Below, piece by piece: positions 54,622 through 62,738 of a stretch of 64,000 nt of DNA (its first letter is position 1; each line of letters begins with the position of its first letter). The position numbers and the translations under genes are program-made. Below the pieces are notes generated by a model that was not told the origin of the DNA, did no database searches, and worked only from the letters and a program-made list of their open reading frames with translations. The DNA is from Pelagibacteraceae bacterium AG-461-B04 (GTDB lineage: Bacteria > Pseudomonadota > Alphaproteobacteria > Pelagibacterales > AG-422-B15). Location: assembly GCA_003211835.1 (NCBI GenBank), contig QCRN01000005.1, forward strand, positions 17,765-81,764, written 5' to 3'.

Positions 54622-55710
54622 TTAGTAATCTAGTGCTCGACAGTCTTGAGAAGACCAACCTAAATTTACTCTGTCACCAAGATTAAGCTTTGAATTACTA
54701 CTTGCGTTTGGAACTTTAAGAATAAAATCATCATTGCCCAGCAAATTCACACGCACTCTTGTATGATCTCCATGGTAAATGATTTCTTTTATTTCAGCTT
54801 CAAATCGATTTTCAATTTGCTCAGTCGGATTTATGTTAACCCTTTCAGGTCTAAGAGAAATTCTTGATTTTTCACCAGCAGAAGATACTGCTATTGGGCT
54901 CGCTATTATTATCTCGCCAGTATTTGTCTCAACTTTTGCAATACCAGAGGCTAATTCTTTTACAGTTCCGGTAAAAGTATTGTTTTCTCCAATAAAGCTG
55001 GCAACAAAAGAATTAACCGGTGTTTCATATAATTCATTCGGACCAGAAAGTTGTTGAACCTTACCGTCATTAAAGACAGCAATTCTGTTAGACATAGTTA
55101 ACGCTTCACCTTGATCGTGAGTAACATATACGACTGTAACCCCCAGTGTTTCATGAATATGTTTTAATTCGTATTGCATACTTTCACGTAAGTTTTTGTC
55201 TAACGCGCCTAAAGGCTCATCCATTAAAACTAATTTAGGATCAAATACCAATGCTCTTGCAACAGCAACACGTTGCTGTTGACCACCAGATAGTTGTGCA
55301 GGCATTCTGTTCTCAAAGCCCGTTAGTGAAACCATTTTTAAGGTTTTATTTATGCGTTCTTCAATTTCTGCCTTATCAATTTTTCTAACTTTCAATGGAA
55401 ATGCTAAATTTTCAAATACTGATAAGTGAGGAAAAAGAGCGTAGTTTTGAAAAACCATACCAATACCTCTTTTGTGAGGAGGTATATTATTGATTGGATT
55501 GCCATCAAAATAGATTTCTCCGTTAGTAGGCGTCTCAAAGCCTGCAAGCATCATCAATGTAGTTGTTTTACCGGAACCTGAAGGCCCTAATAAAGTTAAA
55601 AACTCCCCTTCAGCAATATCAAGGTCTAGACCTTTTACTACCAGTTCTTTACCGTCATAACTTTTGTCAACTCGTTCAAATTTTACAAAATCTGACTTTT
55701 TTCCACTCAT
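54622..55710 (-). CDS. Spermidine/putrescine-type ABC transporter ATPase (PotA-like)
   Basis: A 362-residue ATPase. Walker A is GPSGSGKTT, the signature LSGGQQQRVAVARAL, Walker B LVLMDEPLGALD, and the switch His in VTHDQGEALT. The C-terminal TOBE domain starts near residue 280 (SLRPERVNI). It lies first in the transporter group, 123 bases before the binding protein. It is divergent from the aldehyde dehydrogenase gene. Confidence 0.93.
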   Translation of the reverse strand: MSGKKSDFVKFERVDKSYDGKELVVKGLDLDIAEGEFLTLLGPSGSGKTTTLMMLAGFETPTNGEIYFDGNPINNIPPHKRGIGMVFQNYALFPHLSVFENLAFPLKVRKIDKAEIEERINKTLKMVSLTGFENRMPAQLSGGQQQRVAVARALVFDPKLVLMDEPLGALDKNLRESMQYELKHIHETLGVTVVYVTHDQGEALTMSNRIAVFNDGKVQQLSGPNELYETPVNSFVASFIGENNTFTGTVKELASGIAKVETNTGEIIIASPIAVSSAGEKSRISLRPERVNINPTEQIENRFEAEIKEIIYHGDHTRVRVNLLGNDDFILKVPNASSNSKLNLGDRVNLGWSSQDCRALDY

Positions 55711-55780
55711 GATTTTAGACTAAGGTAAAAATAGTTGGGAATCTAGGGTTATTTAAACTAAATTAATTACAGATAAAAAT

Positions 55781-55786
55781 TATAAT
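55781..55786 (+). promoter_or_regulatory. Putative -10 box for the aldehyde dehydrogenase gene
   Basis: TATAAT, 43 bases before the ATG at 55830, is a perfect -10 match. No -35 box is visible at 16-18 bases upstream, and the region is AT-rich, so this is a tentative site. Confidence 0.3.
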
Positions 55787-55829
55787 AAAGTTCGTTAATT
55801 AGCCAAAACAAGATATTACAAAGTATAAA

Positions 55830-57263
55830 ATGAAAAAATATCAACATTACATAAATGGAGAGTGGATTGACTCTACAGGAAATAAAATTATTGCCGTTGT
55901 CAATCCTGCGACAGAAGAAATTATAGGGGAAATTTCAGCTGCTAATAAAGATGACATTGACCTAGCTGTTGAGGCAGCAAAATCAGCTTATGAGTCACGA
56001 GTGCTTGTCGATATGAATCCAATGGAGAGAGCAAAGTTGATGCGCAGCATCGCAGATGAATTAAGAAAGATCAGCAAAGATGGTGGTGCACTACTATGTG
56101 CAGAGAATGGAAAATTGCTAGGTGCATCTGAGTATGAGTTTTTGGACGCCGCAAACTATTTTGATTATTATAGTGGATTGACTGACAAAATTGAAGGTCA
56201 AACTATACCAGTGAACAATCAGGTCATGGATTATACCTTGTACGAACCATACGGTGTTTCGGGTCACATTGTTCCTTGGAACTTTCCCATTTCAATGTTG
56301 GCACGTTCTCTAGCGTGTTCGTTTGCTGCAGGAAACTCAACAGTTATAAAACCGGCTGAGCTAACTCCTCTAGCAACTACTTCATTTTTTGCGCAGGCCG
56401 TTCACAATGCAGGCGTACCGAAGGGACTGATTAATATAGTCACTGGATACGGCGTTGAAGCAGGAGCTGCGTTGACATCAAATCAAGATGTCGCTCAAAT
56501 CACATTCACGGGATCTGTGAAAACTGGAAAGATAATTCTTCACGCAGCTGCTGAAAGAGCAGTACCAGCTGTAGTAGAGCTAGGTGGAAAATCTGCCGCT
56601 GTTGTGTTACCTGATGCCGATATAGATAAAGTTGTTAATGCAACAAAAGTTGGAATATTTAGTCAAGCTGGACAAATATGTTCTGCAATGTCACGCATGA
56701 TTGTCCATAAGTCTATTAAAGATGAGGTATTAGACAAGCTATCGGAATTAGCTAAATCAATAAAAGTTGGACCAGGCAATGAAGAAGGCGTTGATCTAAC
56801 ACCTGTAATATCAGAAGAACAACTCCAAAAAGTAGAGAACTATGCAAGATCAGGTTTACAGGCAGGAGCCAAAGCAATTTCAGGAGGTAACCGTGTTGAT
56901 CGAAAAGGATATTTCTTTGAGCCGACAATTTATGCAGATGTAAAGCCAGATATGACCATCGCTCAAGAAGAAATCTTCGGCCCATTCCTATCAGTGCTTG
57001 ATTATGAAGATCATGAAGAAGCAATCCATATTGCAAATGATACAGACTACGGTTTAGCGGCAGGTGTATTTACAAAAGATGTTGATATGGCAACAAAGAC
57101 AGCAGCTAAGCTTAATGGTGGACAAGTCTATGTGAACAGCTGGTTTACGGGCAGTATTGCAACTCCTTTTGGTGGGTATAAACAATCAGGCTATAGTCGT
57201 GAAAAAGGTCAGCAAGCTATAAAGAGCTATTTGCAATTAAAGAATGTTGGAATTCAACTTTAA
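55830..57263 (+). CDS. Aldehyde dehydrogenase (betaine/aminoaldehyde type)
   Basis: A 477-residue NAD(P)-dependent aldehyde dehydrogenase. Active-site residues are Asn151, Lys174, Glu250 (VELGGKSAAVVL) and Cys284 (GQICSAMSRM). The overall sequence resembles betaine-aldehyde and gamma-aminobutyraldehyde dehydrogenases. Placement next to a polyamine-type ABC transporter suggests an aminoaldehyde from polyamine breakdown as substrate, which is inference. It ends directly at the stop of the DUF3726 gene. Confidence 0.9.
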   Translation: MKKYQHYINGEWIDSTGNKIIAVVNPATEEIIGEISAANKDDIDLAVEAAKSAYESRVLVDMNPMERAKLMRSIADELRKISKDGGALLCAENGKLLGASEYEFLDAANYFDYYSGLTDKIEGQTIPVNNQVMDYTLYEPYGVSGHIVPWNFPISMLARSLACSFAAGNSTVIKPAELTPLATTSFFAQAVHNAGVPKGLINIVTGYGVEAGAALTSNQDVAQITFTGSVKTGKIILHAAAERAVPAVVELGGKSAAVVLPDADIDKVVNATKVGIFSQAGQICSAMSRMIVHKSIKDEVLDKLSELAKSIKVGPGNEEGVDLTPVISEEQLQKVENYARSGLQAGAKAISGGNRVDRKGYFFEPTIYADVKPDMTIAQEEIFGPFLSVLDYEDHEEAIHIANDTDYGLAAGVFTKDVDMATKTAAKLNGGQVYVNSWFTGSIATPFGGYKQSGYSREKGQQAIKSYLQLKNVGIQL

Positions 57264-57905
57264 TTAATCATTATCTTCAAGTCCAGCTCCAGCGGCCGTA
57301 CTTTTCAATTTTTCATTTTCTTCAACGAAGGTATCTGTTGATAATGCATATAGCTCATCCCAGACCTCTTGAGTGAATGAGTCATCATTTTCAAATGTGG
57401 ACACTTTAATATTTTTACCTTTTTCTATTACCAGGGAATCAACGTCGCTTTCACTAAACATATACTTATCTAAATTAAATCTAAATACATGCTCATCTAT
57501 ATTTATACTTACTCTTTTGCCAATTAGAAACGACAATTTACTTATAAAGGGAATCATAAGAAGAGGGTAGCTTACATTAAAAAAATTGATTTCCTTTAAA
57601 AGCTCTACTTTTTTAAAATCATCTATAAGGCATACCCCAGTTAGGATTGGACAAAGGCATTCATTATCAATTTTATTTTGCAATTCTATGGCATTTGGAC
57701 CAATTGGTGTTTTCTTTTGTATATCTCTTAAATATGATTTTAAATTTTCTATACCTGCGATTCCTATCAGTTCCAATATATCAATATTTTTTCCAACTTC
57801 TTCAGCCACACCCCATGAGTACCCAGCAGCTTTAGTAGCTCTTTTTGATACTGTAATGATTTCGCTCGAGGACCTCATAAAATTATGAATAAATCCATTT
57901 GTCAT
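57264..57905 (-). CDS. DUF3726-family protein
   Basis: A protein of up to 213 residues that fits DUF3726: near the N terminus SSSEIITVSKRATKAAGYSWGVAEEVG, and at the very C terminus the conserved STAAGAGLEDND. Function is unknown. An in-frame ATG at 57878 would give the family's usual short leader before the SSSEI segment and leave a 4-base gap to the upstream gene; the ATG at 57905 overlaps it by 23 bases. Neither has a good ribosome-binding site. It is the last gene of a minus-strand set with the 552-residue protein and the M19-fold protein. Confidence 0.74.
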   Translation of the reverse strand: MTNGFIHNFMRSSSEIITVSKRATKAAGYSWGVAEEVGKNIDILELIGIAGIENLKSYLRDIQKKTPIGPNAIELQNKIDNECLCPILTGVCLIDDFKKVELLKEINFFNVSYPLLMIPFISKLSFLIGKRVSINIDEHVFRFNLDKYMFSESDVDSLVIEKGKNIKVSTFENDDSFTQEVWDELYALSTDTFVEENEKLKSTAAGAGLEDND

Positions 57906-59541
57906 TAGTTTGACTTATCTCATTCATTAAAGGAGCTCCTTGATACATGCATATTCTCAACCACTTATCGGAACGAGGGTCAAATTTTTGCGCCCCAAAA
58001 AAAGATAACTTTAATCTCAGCATATCAATGGGCATTAAATTTGAACCAATTGAATTATCTTGAATTTCAGAGTATGGAAGCTTCTCAGCTATAAAGCATC
58101 TTCTTACTACATGTCTTAAATCGCTATTGTTCCTCAAAAACTCTGACAAAATTTGGTCTTCAGGAACTTCTAATAGACGGAAATAAAGTGCTTTTATATC
58201 ACGAGCTATGGCAAGAGGTTGTTCCAGCTCTGATCCTTCGTCATCAAATCTATTCGCTAACCTAGGCTCTTCTTTATTTTTGGAAATAAACCAAAATTTT
58301 TCGTTTTGTTTATTTTTTGAGAAATCAATCTTAATTATATTTCTGTAACCGGTAGAAATTATATTCTTTAATTCACTTACTTTTTTATAGGCTGGAATGT
58401 TGAAATATAAATCTTCGTTAGAACTCATTTTTGATATCAAAGGATTAACAATAGAGTCATAAGGCTCCATCATTAGAGAAATGATAAATTCAATACCTTC
58501 AAAACTTAAATGCTTATCAATCCATTTATAGAGATGATTCCAAAGATACTCTCTATCTGCAGCACAGATTGAAAGATATTCACTTTCAAATTTTATAATA
58601 TCATTGCTTAATTCTCTTATTTTTTTTATTTGATATTCACTGTCTGTTTTCCAAGTACTGATCATATTCTTAGAAAGTTGGAGACATTCCTTAAATATGT
58701 TAAGATCACTTTCTTTTACTTTATTTATTTCTCTAATTTGTCTTAACGCATCTTCTTTAGCGAAAATCCACTGATGCAATAGAGATGGATGATTAATAAT
58801 AAAAGGAGCCATGCCAAGTCCTGTAGAATTTCCTATTCCAAGTTTACGTGCTATTGACTGGTCAAGTTTAACAGCCAGTTTAGGATTATTCTTTTTTGCA
58901 ATGTGATTTACTTGATCAAAAGTAAACTGACGTACTAAATAAACCAACATCATTTCAAGTCGAAAGGGGCCATTAATTTCTTTGCGATCTTTAATTCTAT
59001 ATCGATCAGCTAATCCAAATTTACCAGATCCATAAACTGCTGTAGTACGATAAAGGTAGCCAACTTTTTTTATCAAAGATAAATCCGGCTGAACTCCATT
59101 TGAAAGTCTTTCAACAACATGATTAAAAATTCTTAAAGACTTATTTGCTCTCGATAATGTTAATTCTTTATAACTACATCGACCTACTTCCTGCTTAGGA
59201 ACATTCAATTTTAATCTTTGAATATCTTTTTCTGTAGGGATTCCATCGTGAAGGACAAATGCCGCATCCCATTTCGTAGCAATTACTCTGTCAGATCTTT
59301 CTGAGTCATTAAGTTCATTAGCAAAGCAAATCAATGAGTATGTGCGACTATCTTGATTAACTGAATAAACAGCTGTTCCAAAACCTTGTTTATTAAGATC
59401 AAACAAATCACATTTAAATGTCCAACTTTTAAATTCTCTCAGAAAACTTCTGAGAAAAGATAGCTTTGTTTGATGAAAGGAGCCTAATCGCTTTAGCGTC
59501 ATGACATCATGAGGATCGCGGTGCTTAATTTGTTTATGCAT
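57883..59541 (-). CDS. Conserved-looking 552-residue protein of unknown function
   Basis: I do not recognise a named family. The protein is soluble, without a signal peptide or membrane spans. It starts MHKQIKHRDPHDVMTLKRLG and has a middle part VGYLYRTTAVYGSGKFGLADRY, then EINGPFRLEMMLVYLVRQFT, and helical C-terminal halves. The number of well-spaced Gly, Tyr and Arg residues in the middle suggests a real fold or active site. It overlaps the M19-fold gene by 1 base at its start and the DUF3726 gene at its end, so a joint function is likely. Confidence 0.8.
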   Translation of the reverse strand: MHKQIKHRDPHDVMTLKRLGSFHQTKLSFLRSFLREFKSWTFKCDLFDLNKQGFGTAVYSVNQDSRTYSLICFANELNDSERSDRVIATKWDAAFVLHDGIPTEKDIQRLKLNVPKQEVGRCSYKELTLSRANKSLRIFNHVVERLSNGVQPDLSLIKKVGYLYRTTAVYGSGKFGLADRYRIKDRKEINGPFRLEMMLVYLVRQFTFDQVNHIAKKNNPKLAVKLDQSIARKLGIGNSTGLGMAPFIINHPSLLHQWIFAKEDALRQIREINKVKESDLNIFKECLQLSKNMISTWKTDSEYQIKKIRELSNDIIKFESEYLSICAADREYLWNHLYKWIDKHLSFEGIEFIISLMMEPYDSIVNPLISKMSSNEDLYFNIPAYKKVSELKNIISTGYRNIIKIDFSKNKQNEKFWFISKNKEEPRLANRFDDEGSELEQPLAIARDIKALYFRLLEVPEDQILSEFLRNNSDLRHVVRRCFIAEKLPYSEIQDNSIGSNLMPIDMLRLKLSFFGAQKFDPRSDKWLRICMYQGAPLMNEISQTNDKWIYS

Positions 59542-60512
59542 TAATGAATATTCTCTTTATAAAAATTAAACCAGTTGTCACCTAATATTGCATCTACTTC
59601 TTTGTCATCAAAGCCAATTTCTTTTAAGCCTGTTTCAAGGTTGTTAAACCCTAACGTATTTTCAAACCAATCTGGCTGCCTAGGAAATGCTGAATCACTT
59701 TTAGAACCTTCTCCATAATCCTTAGTTTTTGTCCATGTCCCATTTCTCATCCACTCAACAACAGAGTCAGGTTGATCAAGACATAAATCTGATCCAATAC
59801 CTACATGATCTATGCCCATTAGGTCTACAGTCCTTGCTGTCATTTCACAAAAACTTTTAAGAGTACAATTAGTCCCTCCAAGAAGATGGTGAGGATAAAG
59901 TGAAAGACCAATGATCCCTTTGGATTGACCAAGTGCTTTTAATAGCTCATTTGACTTATTTCTTTTAGCTGGATGCCAAAAGGAAGGATTAGCATGAGTG
60001 ATGGCAATCGGTTTTTCTGAAATATTGATTGCATCTAATGTTGATTGTTCTGCCGAGTGTGACATATCTATAACTATTCCAACTCTATTCATTTCTCTAA
60101 TGACTTCTCTACCCATTCGAGTAACACCACTATCATTTTCTTCATAGCAACCTGTTGCGAGCAAAGATTGGTTATTGTACGTGAGCTGCATAAATACTGC
60201 TCCTAAATCGTGCACAGCTTCAACGAGTTTAATATCGTCTTCAATGGGTGAACAATTTTGGAAACCAAAAAAGACAGCAGTTTTTTCTTCTTCTTTTGCT
60301 TTTTCTATATCTTTGTAGGTCCTTCCATGTATCAATAAATTATTAAATTCTTCAAAATAAGAGTTCCATTGCTCTACATTATTTTTTACTTCATCAAAAT
60401 CTTCGTGATAAGCTATGGTTACATGAATTGCATTTAAACCCGCTTCATTATTGGTTTTAAAAATTTCCTCTGACCAATTACAATATTGTAAATTATCGAT
60501 TCTATAGGTCAT
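59541..60512 (-). CDS. Peptidase M19 (membrane dipeptidase)-fold protein with altered metal site
   Basis: A 323-residue protein of the M19 (renal dipeptidase-like) fold. The conserved second half is present: RVGIVIDMSHSAEQSTLDAI, PIAITHANPSFW and IDHVGIGSDLC (His, His, Asp ligands). However, the N-terminal HxD metal motif of M19 (IDGHND-like) reads IDNLQYCNW here, and the bridging Glu in the VEGG segment is replaced by FQNC. Classical dipeptidase activity is therefore doubtful. It is first in the set with the 552-residue protein and DUF3726. Confidence 0.85.
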   Translation of the reverse strand: MTYRIDNLQYCNWSEEIFKTNNEAGLNAIHVTIAYHEDFDEVKNNVEQWNSYFEEFNNLLIHGRTYKDIEKAKEEEKTAVFFGFQNCSPIEDDIKLVEAVHDLGAVFMQLTYNNQSLLATGCYEENDSGVTRMGREVIREMNRVGIVIDMSHSAEQSTLDAINISEKPIAITHANPSFWHPAKRNKSNELLKALGQSKGIIGLSLYPHHLLGGTNCTLKSFCEMTARTVDLMGIDHVGIGSDLCLDQPDSVVEWMRNGTWTKTKDYGEGSKSDSAFPRQPDWFENTLGFNNLETGLKEIGFDDKEVDAILGDNWFNFYKENIH

Positions 60513-60721
60513 ATAATTCTAATTCTTTGATCATAGTTTCTACTCATATACTATGAAAGCGTTGAGAGGGAAACAATGCTAACAAAATCAATTTTTGAGG
60601 AATTTCATTGATTTTTTTATTGATACTGCGACAATTTTGGCCCGTTTCTCCATCTGAACTTCTTTCTTTCTTCATTTAAGATATTATATTCATTTAGATA
60701 CTAATTTTTTAAAACTACATT

Positions 60722-61321
60722 ATGTACACGCCCATTAACCAATATATTGAGAGATTAGAAAATATCTCTTTTGATGTTGATGAATTGAACAAAGCTGTAT
60801 CTGAACTTGTAAAGATCAGGCCGTTTGAGAATGAAAACATAAAACCAGGAATGCTAAAGTCCAATGCAATTTGTCTGAACTATGATGAAAAAGAACTTGA
60901 TGAGTGGTTTGGGGGCAATATCAGAGGCAAATATTGGACAAAGCCTGACTCTTCTTTTGAGGAAATGGAGCGCGAGCCGTACATTGACGAAACTCGATAC
61001 ACACTATTTAATCCGAAGCTAAATAATACTTACTTTAAATATGTCTATGACAAAATTAATGAGTTCTTTGAAGTAGGAAGATGTAGAGTTATAAAGATGC
61101 CTCCACGAACGACACTGAGTTGGCACCGTGATCCCGAAAAACGAATTCACGTTGCGATTAAGACAAATTATGGCGCCAGAATGTTTATTGAGCACACAGG
61201 TCACCACATACCCGCTGACGGAAATATTTATCTAACAGATAATACTAAGTACCACACAGCAATCAATGGTGGCGAAGAAGATCGAATTCATTTAGTTGCA
61301 ACGGTATTGGGCACAAAATAG
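60722..61321 (+). CDS. Aspartyl/asparaginyl beta-hydroxylase-like 2-oxoglutarate oxygenase
   Basis: A 199-residue cupin-fold protein. The iron-binding HxD is in TTLSWHRDPEKRIHV, the distal His in NTKYHTAINGG, and a conserved Arg in EEDRIHLVAT would bind 2-oxoglutarate. This matches the aspartyl/asparaginyl beta-hydroxylase domain family. The substrate is unknown; small-molecule amino acids or peptides are possible. It sits between the M19 set and the GlnT-like gene and ends 2 bases from the latter's stop. The 209-base region upstream (60513-60721) holds a weak inverted repeat and no clear promoter. Confidence 0.72.
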   Translation: MYTPINQYIERLENISFDVDELNKAVSELVKIRPFENENIKPGMLKSNAICLNYDEKELDEWFGGNIRGKYWTKPDSSFEEMEREPYIDETRYTLFNPKLNNTYFKYVYDKINEFFEVGRCRVIKMPPRTTLSWHRDPEKRIHVAIKTNYGARMFIEHTGHHIPADGNIYLTDNTKYHTAINGGEEDRIHLVATVLGTK

Positions 61322-61323
61322 TT

Positions 61324-62643
61324 TTAGCAATCAATAATATTTTTTCTTTCCCAATCTTTTTTGTCACCATCACTAACTTTATTGTGTTCAGCAATCTCTC
61401 TTTTTTTAAGTTTTACGTATTGAGAGACAACTTTTGAACCTATAGATTTTTTTACAACTTCACTAGCTTTAAATTTATTAAGTGACTCTATAAGAGACTG
61501 AGGCAGCTTTTTGATTCTTTTTAATTTGTGACCTTGTGAATACATATTTACGTCAATTCTTTTGCCTGGACTTCTCTTATTTTTTATCCCATCCAATCCC
61601 ATTGCAATTAACCCGGCTTGTAGAAGATATGGATTAACTGCACCATCAGCGGGCCTAAATTCTATCCGCCCTGTATCTGGTATTCTGATCATGTGTGTTC
61701 GATTGTTTCCAGAATATGTTACAGCAGTAGGTGAATACGTTGAACCTGAATTGGTTGTTCTCGCATTCAAACGATCATAACTATTTAATGATGGATTGAA
61801 CCAAGCTGAAAATGAGTCTACAGATTTCATAATACCGCCAATAAAGTAGTAGCCCATTTTAGATAAGCCAAGCTCATTACCATGATCAAGAAAATGATTT
61901 TTCTTCTTCTTTAAATCCCATAAGGATGCGTGCGCATGGCAACCATTACCCGTTAATTCATCAAAAGGCTTGGGCATAAACGTTGCCCTTAATCCGTGTT
62001 TCTCAGCAATAGACTTCACCATAAACTTAAAAAAGACATGTCGGTCTGCAGTCGTAAGCGAGTCAGTATAATTCCAATTCATTTCATATTGCCCATTAGC
62101 ATCCTCATGGTCGTTTTGATAGGGCTTCCACCCAAGCTTGATCATGGAGTCACAAATTTCCTTTAAAATATCGTAGCGCCTCATCAATGCTGCAACATCA
62201 TAACAAGGTTTTGGGGCATCATCTCTTGAATCAGCAACTTTAGTCCCTTCTTCATTAAGTATAAAAAATTCACATTCCACGCCAGTCATCATTTTAAAAT
62301 TAAGATCTGTCATTTGATTAATTTGCTTTTTGAGAATGACACGTGGGCACTGATCCATTGGTGCATTATTAATCACCAGATCACTGGCCAACCAACCAAC
62401 ATCAGGTTGCCATGGTAGTTGTATTAGGCTTTCTGGGTCTGGAACGGCAAACATATCGGGGGCTGCAAAATCAAGGTCTAGGTATGTTGCAAAACCACCA
62501 AATCCAGCACCAGTTTTTTGCATATCAGATATAGCGCGAGCAGGAACCAATTTTGCACGTTGGATCCCGAATAAATCAACAAAACTTATTAAGAAGTATT
62601 TGATTTTCTTTTGCTGAGCGATCTTAGTTAAATTGCTTTTCAT
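61324..62643 (-). CDS. Glutamine synthetase family protein, GlnT-like
   Basis: A 439-residue glutamine synthetase homologue of the GlnT type, which includes gamma-glutamylmethylamide synthetase. Motifs are MTGVECEFFIL (first metal site), GNGCHAHASLW (ATP/metal), and RIEFRPADGAVNPYL. It may make glutamine or a gamma-glutamylamide of an amine; the amine-transport context makes the latter plausible. ATG 62643 is used as start, since the frame upstream begins with a TTG at 62664. Divergent from the winged-helix regulator gene. Confidence 0.86.
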   Translation of the reverse strand: MKSNLTKIAQQKKIKYFLISFVDLFGIQRAKLVPARAISDMQKTGAGFGGFATYLDLDFAAPDMFAVPDPESLIQLPWQPDVGWLASDLVINNAPMDQCPRVILKKQINQMTDLNFKMMTGVECEFFILNEEGTKVADSRDDAPKPCYDVAALMRRYDILKEICDSMIKLGWKPYQNDHEDANGQYEMNWNYTDSLTTADRHVFFKFMVKSIAEKHGLRATFMPKPFDELTGNGCHAHASLWDLKKKKNHFLDHGNELGLSKMGYYFIGGIMKSVDSFSAWFNPSLNSYDRLNARTTNSGSTYSPTAVTYSGNNRTHMIRIPDTGRIEFRPADGAVNPYLLQAGLIAMGLDGIKNKRSPGKRIDVNMYSQGHKLKRIKKLPQSLIESLNKFKASEVVKKSIGSKVVSQYVKLKKREIAEHNKVSDGDKKDWERKNIIDC

Positions 62644-62712
62644 AATTATAATTATGACTTCCAATTTTTTTTAATTCAACAAGGATTATAGGCTATATTT
62701 ATGTTAACTAAG

Positions 62713-62725
62713 ACCCATTTTGGGT
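62713..62725. repeat. Short inverted repeat upstream of the regulator gene
   Basis: ACCCA and TGGGT flank a 3-base centre, ending 13 bases before the ATG at 62739, in the gap between the GlnT-like gene and the regulator. It could be an operator, but is only 5+5 bases. Confidence 0.25.
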
Positions 62726-62738
62726 ATATCATCAAACT

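Noticed and set aside
60531..60556. TCATAGT ... ACTATGA inverted repeat between the M19-fold and oxygenase genes
   Set aside because: 7 bp with a 12-base spacer in AT-rich sequence, and no second copy found near related genes.
60585..60618. Possible terminator: AAATCAAT and ATTGATTT stems followed by a T run
   Set aside because: The stem is almost all A-T with a 14-base loop, and no gene on the plus strand ends just upstream.
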